A stretch of DNA of 64,000 nt from Spisula solida (lineage: Eukaryota; Mollusca; Bivalvia; Venerida; Mactridae), in the NCBI GenBank assembly GCA_947247005.1, contig OX365948.1, positions 3,596,001 to 3,660,000 of the forward strand. The letters are read 5' to 3'. The position numbers and the translations under genes were made by a program. Below, piece after piece: positions 58,306-64,000 of the stretch. Below the pieces are notes generated by a model. The model made no database searches and was not told the DNA's origin. It saw only the letters and a list, made by a program, of their open reading frames with translations. Numbering within the stretch: position 1 is the first letter of the stretch; the number at the start of each line of letters is the position of its first letter.

Positions 58306-59427
58306 ATGGTGGTTTTTAACTTTTCAAAATACATAGATAGAGACTTCCTAAAAACACAGTCATATGTACCACTAGTGTGGTGGAGATTTATTGACGATAT
58401 TTTCATGATATGGCCCCACAGTAGAGAGGAATTAGATTCCTTCATAATGGCCTTAAACAGTTACCATAGAACCATAAAATTCACAGTCGACATCAACGAA
58501 AAAACAGCCAACTTTTTAGACACAACTATAACAAAAGATGTCGAAGGAAATTTGACAACAACCCTGTACACAAAACCTACAGACGCGCATTTATATCTAC
58601 ATTACAGCACTTACCACCCTTTACATAAAAAAGCATCCAATACAACCAAGCAGTACGCCTACGGAGAATTTGCAGCACCAACAAATCATACAAAACATGC
58701 GCACTACAACTTCAAGAAAATCTCGAAATAAGAGGGTACCCAAAGCAACTGATATGAAAGCAGAACTACTCGACAGAATGACACTCCAAAATATCACGGA
58801 AAAAATACAGACACAAACAACCATACCACTCATTTTAACACACACCCTTTTAACATACCAACCGACAAAATCATCAGGAAATATATACACCTTCTGGAAG
58901 ATGCACCTTCTCTCGACCACTTCAAAAACGCACGCATCATAACTGTATACAGAAAATCAAGAAATCTACGCCAGTACTTCGTACAATCGAATTTGAACCA
59001 AATCTCCAGCACGAAAGGATCTCACCCATGCACCGAAAACTGCGTGGCATGCAAACACATATCCAGCAAAACCGAAATCAAATGCAACAACACAGACAAA
59101 TACTTCAAAATACACGGATCATTCACTTGCAAATCTATAAGCATAATATATGTCATCACATGTAAAAACTGCGGAATCCAATATGTTGGCCAGACAGGCA
59201 ACAGTATGAGATAATGACTTTACGGACACATGGCAGATATTAGAGCGGGAAACAACGTAAAACCCATTTCGGGGCATTTTATCAGCTGGAATAAAAACGT
59301 CAACGATATCGACGTCAGGGTCGTCGCGGCAACAGAGCGAAACGTTAACACACGACTCAGAACAGAAGAATCATTGATCATGAAATTCAGAACGAAATCA
59401 CCAAACGGACTCAATTTAATACAATGA
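58306..59427 (+). pseudogene. Penelope-like retroelement: RT palm/thumb and GIY-YIG nuclease
   Basis: 58306-58731 encodes RFIDDIFMIW (catalytic DD at residues 30-31), NFLDTTITK, LYTKPTDAHLYLHY and HPLHKK, the Penelope-type RT core. Two frameshifts follow; LEIRGYPKQLI and RKSRNLRQYFVQSNL continue the thumb. From 58993 a Cys-rich linker (C13, C17, C20) leads to IIYVITCKNC and YVGQTGNS, the GIY-YIG signature. Two adjacent stops (59212-59217) interrupt it before YGHMADIRAG, then ATERNVNTRLRTEESLIMKF carries the conserved Glu. 5'-truncated and inactive, but less decayed than the LINEs here. Confidence 0.85.
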
Positions 59428-59708
59428 AACCTCTGAACAAAGATAACTTCAAACTAATTAGCAATAAACTACGACAGTGCAGAAGATGTAACCAATTTAT
59501 TACCGGAACAAGCAGCAATTTTAGAAGACATTACAAAAGTAAACATTCAGAAGAACAGACCCGATTCAGATGCACCATCAACCTATGCAATAAAGAATAC
59601 GCTAGAAAACACTCCCTCAAGAAACACCAACTAAAAATACATGAAATCTCTAACACATCAACCTTCAAGACTATAACAACAAAAAGAAAAACTACGAAGA
59701 TATTATAA
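59424..59708 (+). CDS. Small two-finger C2H2 protein overlapping the Penelope-like element
   Basis: This 94-residue ORF starts at an ATG that overlaps the stop of the GIY-YIG frame in the tetranucleotide ATGA. Finger one is C19-x2-C22-x13-H36-x4-H41; finger two is C50-x4-C55-x12-H68-x4-H73, with a basic tail. It is intact, while the upstream frame is damaged. The sequence after it (to about 60060) reads in broken frames with a composition like coding DNA (LDDPLPDHISVSASSIT). The fingers could therefore be the N-terminal part of a second, tandem Penelope-like copy, or an accessory ORF. Nucleic-acid binding is likely; function otherwise unknown. Confidence 0.65.
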   Translation: MKPLNKDNFKLISNKLRQCRRCNQFITGTSSNFRRHYKSKHSEEQTRFRCTINLCNKEYARKHSLKKHQLKIHEISNTSTFKTITTKRKTTKIL

Positions 59709-60102
59709 AACTACAACCTTGGACGTGCTTTTGAGGCCAGAATAAAACCCAACTTTCGATTAACACCTCCACAGAACCCATGGATCCAATCTACAAACAT
59801 ACCAAAGGACAAAAAACTTAGCATCAAGAAGATTCTAAGAAAGATGACAATACCCTAACCGATTTCTCCACCTACATCCCCACGATCAGAACAAAATGGA
59901 CCTACCAATCAACCAGACTTACCTCTTGACGACCCACTTCCAGACCACATCTCAGTATCAGCAAGTTCCATCACAGAAACTTTTATCCAAGATGAGTATG
60001 AACATAGACAATTCATGACAGTTAGAATATACTCTGTGTACGGGATTTTCCCATCTGACTCAAATTAATTCTATTTTTAAAACAGTAATTTACTGTAAAT
60101 CA
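59709..60102 (+). other. Degraded coding-like sequence after the zinc-finger ORF
   Basis: A-rich plus-strand bias like the Penelope-like region continues, with fragments such as NQPDLPLDDPLPDHISVSAS and no complete frame. Probably the same element. Confidence 0.45.
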
Positions 60103-60619
60103 GGGCTGGTATTCACAAAGCTTCTTAGATATTTTCGTAAGATTTTCTTATCTGATAAGAAATTATTTTAGCTAAGAATAAAATTTATTTTTGTCTTAAG
60201 TTGTATTCAAGAAGCATCTTAGAAATATCTTAGCTAAAATATTATCCTAAATCTAAGAAATATTTTAGAGTGGTTGCTATGTAAAACGGGATTTTCTCGC
60301 TCTAAAAATAGTAACGGAAATGAGGACTCCTTCCAAGGGAGGGATTAGTCCTCGTTCATTTTCGAACCGCTTTTATTATCATTTGAAATCATACATGTAT
60401 ATAAAAAAATTAGTTGGGTTTCATGAATATTAATTTGTGTAATGTAAAACAGGGTGTCTATTATAAAAATAATTACTAAATTATATTTACGTACATGTGG
60501 TACATTCTGTTTGAATTACGTGTTTGAAGAGTTGTGTGTATAAAATACATGTAGTTTGTTTTTACTGAAGTCATGCGTGGATCCGGAGGGTTCCGAACCC
60601 CCGTGGAATTTTAGCATGT

Positions 60620-61030
60620 TGTTATCAAGTGTATCTTATACATATTTTGTCAGGGGGCTGCGAGTGTAATTACGGCACCGCTCTAAGAAAAATAGTAGCT
60701 GATAGACCCACTGAGAAAAATGTTAGTCGAATATCTTATAAAGTTACTTATGCACCAGACAATATCATGCCCGCCCCCGGGGGAATTAGACAGACGAATC
60801 TTCCCGACAGGCGCGAATTTGATAACCTTATCGACTCCGAGTCCCGTGAAAGGGAATGTTGACATCACGAAAGGCGACATCGATAGGCCTACTTTTATAC
60901 GTGTTTTTATTAAAGTACCTGGATGAAAAAATATGCCCCACGGTGGGGATTTAGACAGTGAGCATTGTCTCCATGGTGGGGATTTAGACATCAAAAATTC
61001 AAAAATGTGTAATTCCCCCTGGGTTGCCCG
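60620..61030. other. CpG-richer patch with short repeats
   Basis: GTGGGGATTTAGACA occurs at 60942 and 60975. The patch contains CGCCCCCGGGGGAATTAGACA. Open frames on both strands lack known motifs; likely an old repeat rather than a promoter island. Confidence 0.35.
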
Positions 61031-61546
61031 CCGCCGCCACTCAGAGAGACGAATAATGCCAATCACTGTTCTGATTTCTTATTTAATGTACAAATGCTAT
61101 ATGCAGTTGTATTGTAGATGTCACCCAGTAATAGTTGTAAGTTTTTACATACATCCTATGTGGGATCTCTTCACAGAATACACTGTATCATATTTCTTGG
61201 TACTTATTTGTGCTTGTGTGATTTCATACACTGTTAATGTAAGGAACAAGTATCTAGAAGGAAGAGGGTAAAGCCGATTTGCGAGTATTTTAAGCTGTAT
61301 AAGGTATAGGTGAGACAGTCATAACTCTCTACAAAAGTTTAACTCCCTTTCACAATTGTCGTAGGAATTTCTATATCTCCCGACGCTTCCGAATCTACAC
61401 CGAAATTCATCGGCATATGTCTTGAAATTGTAATTTTGTAGTGCGGTCACAATTGTCGTATATCGGACTCACGACGGTTCTACGATGACACACAGCATCC
61501 CTACGATGAACAGTTGTCGAACGCCATATTTTTACGAGTGTCGTGC

Positions 61547-61885
61547 AAACGTCGTTCGTGCGAATGTCCGCAAGAAGGTTGTGCGTATGACGTGCGACAA
61601 TCGCACGACCATCGCACGTGCATTGTCCATCCACCGCACGTCCATCGCGCGTTCTATTTCCTGGGTCAATACTGTAAACGTTATCATAAACTTCATCTAG
61701 TGCATTGTGAAATCTTATGAGAACTGATAATAATCGACTTTCTGCCAGAAAAAAAACATGTAAGAACATAAGCAATGTATCTACGAACCAATGATGCCAT
61801 TAAAATTGCTATTTCAGCCTTAAAGCAAACTACCCGTATGACACTTGTATGTCTATCAATTTACGTAAGATGGACCATTGTTATA
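61547..61885. repeat. Direct repeat, left copy
   Basis: From AAACGTCGTTCGTGCG onward this matches 63581 to the window edge at about 85-90%. It includes a run of TCGCACG words at 11-bp spacing and the block AATACTGTAAACGTTATCAT. Confidence 0.85.
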
Positions 61886-63551
61886 AACAACATGTACCAT
61901 TATATAGCCCTTATTTCAGCCTCACATTCACACAGCTAATGGTTTACACATATTTCGACAATGCCACAGAGTGGATTCAGTTACAATCACATTATATATC
62001 ACAGAAACATTATTATGTGACCATTCTAATACAGAATTATAAGAGACTAATTAATATTCACAACGATGTTACAAATCATAAATGCACCTATAATATACAT
62101 GTATACACATAATATTAATATATTTATCATTATCAAAAATGTAATTATATAGTATAAGTAATTAAAATCAAACTTTAAACAGACGATGAATAAAGGAACT
62201 TCTAAGTTTGGCCTATGAAGTGTGAACTGTGAGCTATGAAGTGTGAACTATAAAGTGCGCAGTGTGAACTATGAAGTAAGGACTGTGAACTATTAAGTGT
62301 GAACTGTGGAGCGTGGAGTGTGAAATGTGGAGTGTGAACTATGAAGGGTGAACTATGTACGGGTGTTTACATATAACATATGAAACATAAAGCAATATTA
62401 GACATGAAGTTCGAAGTATGAAGCTTGAAGCATGAACTATGAAGTCACCACCGGGCCTTCGAACAATAACACAGTCAGGTGTGCGGAACCCGTCCGGAGC
62501 TATTAGGTACGTAAAGCCGTACGGTGACCACACGGTGTCCGTTTGAGTACTTTTCGTTAAGGCATGCGAGCATCGACAAGCCTATTAGTGTTCAAATCCG
62601 TACGGATATCATACACAGCTCGTTTGATGTCGGTATGAGACCCGTACGAGATGTTCCCGACTTCGAAATCCCAGTGAATACGTGTACAACTCGGGAGTTC
62701 GGTGAAACATTTTCATTGATATACGAATTAAGATGATCGGTAGTCTACCATATCCACATTGGCTTATGGACGCCGTAGGCCTACTAGTTTGCAAAAGTCA
62801 GCTCGCCGTGTATATCTCGTCGCATAAATGTGACCAAGGTATAAGCGTATGCTGACATAATTGAACCTTAGTGTTATAGATCTACTATAGGCATAATAAA
62901 ACATTAGTGTTATAGATCTACTATAGGCCTACTTTGTGTTAGCCAGTTATTATTGTAGCGTGATTATTCTTATATACTTATTTACACTTTGTAAATTACA
63001 TATAATGCACGATGAATTTAGCAACATATTATAAATGCAAAATGTTGATATTTGAGACTATACATGATTAAACATGTATGCATCAATAATCCCGAATTCC
63101 GAAAACCTGTGTCCGGAGTTTCCACCTAACCTTCTACTTTCGCTTTAGGCGGATGCGACACCGGGTTATTTCCCTTGAACTGGGCGTTTGCGTGACGTTT
63201 TGATAAATTGCTAGGTTCTTTGGTCTAAAAGAATGATTTAATACGTATATTAGGGCGGTTCTTCATTGTTACCCATTGCTTGATGATTTCCAAGCTTTAA
63301 AACCGGTTTTAAACACATAATAAAAAGCTTCTTTTTTCATCTTAGAAATTTCTTAAATAGTAAGATACCTATGTACGTATCTTAAATATAGGCACATTTC
63401 TTAGTTGAAAATGGATATTTATGACAAAAAGTGGCTATTTAAGAAGATCTTAAGTTTAAGATATGTTGTGAATAGCGACTTAGAAATAAATTAAACTTAA
63501 GACAAATTTTATCATAACTAAGCAATTTATAGGATATTTAAGATATATTTT
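61886..63551. other. Non-coding with short tandem repeats
   Basis: 62210-62440 is a degenerate run of GTGTGAACTATGAA units. 62868-62928 has two copies of a 25-bp word (TTAGTGTTATAGATC...) 36 bp apart. No gene. Confidence 0.4.
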
Positions 63552-63580
63552 TATCTAAGAAGCTTTGTGAATACCAGCCC

Positions 63581-64000
63581 AAACGTCGTACGTGCGTCGT
63601 GCGATTGTCGTACGATAATGAATGTCCCAAATAATGCCGTGCGTATGACATGCGACAATCGCACGACCATCGCACGTCCATCGTTCGTCCATCACATGTC
63701 CATCGCACGTTCCATTTCCTGGTTCAATACTGTAAACGTTATCATAAACTTCATCTAGTGCATTGTGAAAACTTATGAAAACTGAATATAATCGACTTTC
63801 TACCAGAAAAAACATGTAAGAATATAAGCAATGTATCTACAAAACCAATGATGCCATCAACAATGTTAATCAAAATTGCTATTTCAGCCTTAGAGCAAAC
63901 GACCCGTATGGCACTTGTATTAAATTGTGGCAACTCATTTGACCATGTATGTCTATCAATGTATGTAAGATGAAACACTGTTTATATAATTATACAATGT
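63581..64000. repeat. Direct repeat, right copy, cut by the inverted-repeat element
   Basis: Similarity to 61547 begins at the first base after the 29-bp repeat ending at 63580, and runs to the end of the window. It carries one extra stretch of about 27 bp at 63932. Confidence 0.85.

Larger units (their letters stand above)
60103..63580. mobile_element. Region bounded by a 29-bp perfect inverted repeat
   Basis: GGGCTGGTATTCACAAAGCT... (60103-60131) is the exact reverse complement of 63552-63580. Both ends continue into TCTTAG/CTAAGA-rich sequence. It is either one element of 3478 bp or two separate MITEs of one family facing each other. No transposase inside. Confidence 0.6.

Noticed and set aside
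61547..64000. Pair of long terminal repeats of an LTR retrotransposon
   Set aside because: The copies lack TG...CA ends, primer-binding site and any gag/pol remnant between them; the right copy starts exactly at another element's end.

Overview
This is a eukaryotic, probably molluscan (most likely bivalve) nuclear window. It is AT-rich, intron-bearing and gene-poor. It is crowded with short foldback elements, degenerate transposons, several minisatellites, and elements with tandem-repeat cores of a kind familiar from bivalve genomes. There are no rRNA genes, operons, CRISPR arrays or bacterial genes. The species call is inference from repeat style and codon/splice features only.

Host genes. 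The only convincing host genes are three diverged copies of one small gene family, at 364-1430 (minus), 18741-20558 (plus) and 34684-36058 (minus). Each has an exon encoding a hydrophobic secretion signal, a Ser/Arg/Lys-rich stretch and Gly/Trp repeats, ending in a Lys-Arg-Ser motif at a phase-0 splice donor. A second exon of exactly 160 nt follows and carries a canonical EF-hand loop. Copy B also shows a terminal exon and a polyadenylation signal, but it is broken by two in-frame stops. Copy A may continue beyond the window edge. The last exon of copy C was not found, and a Harbinger-type element lies just beyond its EF-hand exon.

Mobile DNA, left to right. There is a small MITE at 4.4 kb and a 32-bp minisatellite with a nested foldback insertion at 6-7.4 kb. 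At 7.5-10.46 kb is a decayed Mutator/Kolobok-like transposase lying tail-to-tail with an intact ORF for an I-PpoI-type His-Me-finger (HNH) nuclease. A TIR element lies at 12.2 kb. Two related satellites (41 and 42 bp) occupy 14.2-15.9 kb, followed by a TTAA-flanked element at 16.7 kb. Foldbacks and local duplications fill 20.7-26 kb. A long-TIR element with a 160-bp repeat core (27.2-29.3 kb) is followed by a TA-flanked mariner-like element (29.4-30.4 kb). A Harbinger-like element with a broken MADF accessory gene lies at 32.6-34.3 kb, and a 33-bp minisatellite at 36.5-37.4 kb. A Tc1 fragment (39 kb) and tandem-core elements with a shared hairpin+CTCTTGTT end (40-45.5 kb) come next. tRNA-like SINE relics are present. 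LINE remains lie at 49.7-51.7, 53.9, 56-57 and 57.7-58.1 kb, and a duplicated foldback unit at 51.8-52.7 kb. A Penelope-like retroelement (RT plus GIY-YIG) overlaps a small C2H2 zinc-finger ORF at 58.3-59.7 kb. A 29-bp perfect inverted repeat pair and a direct duplication occupy 60-64 kb.

The items most worth follow-up are the EF-hand precursor family with its conserved dibasic site, the I-PpoI-like nuclease in a transposon, and the zinc-finger ORF attached to the Penelope-like element.
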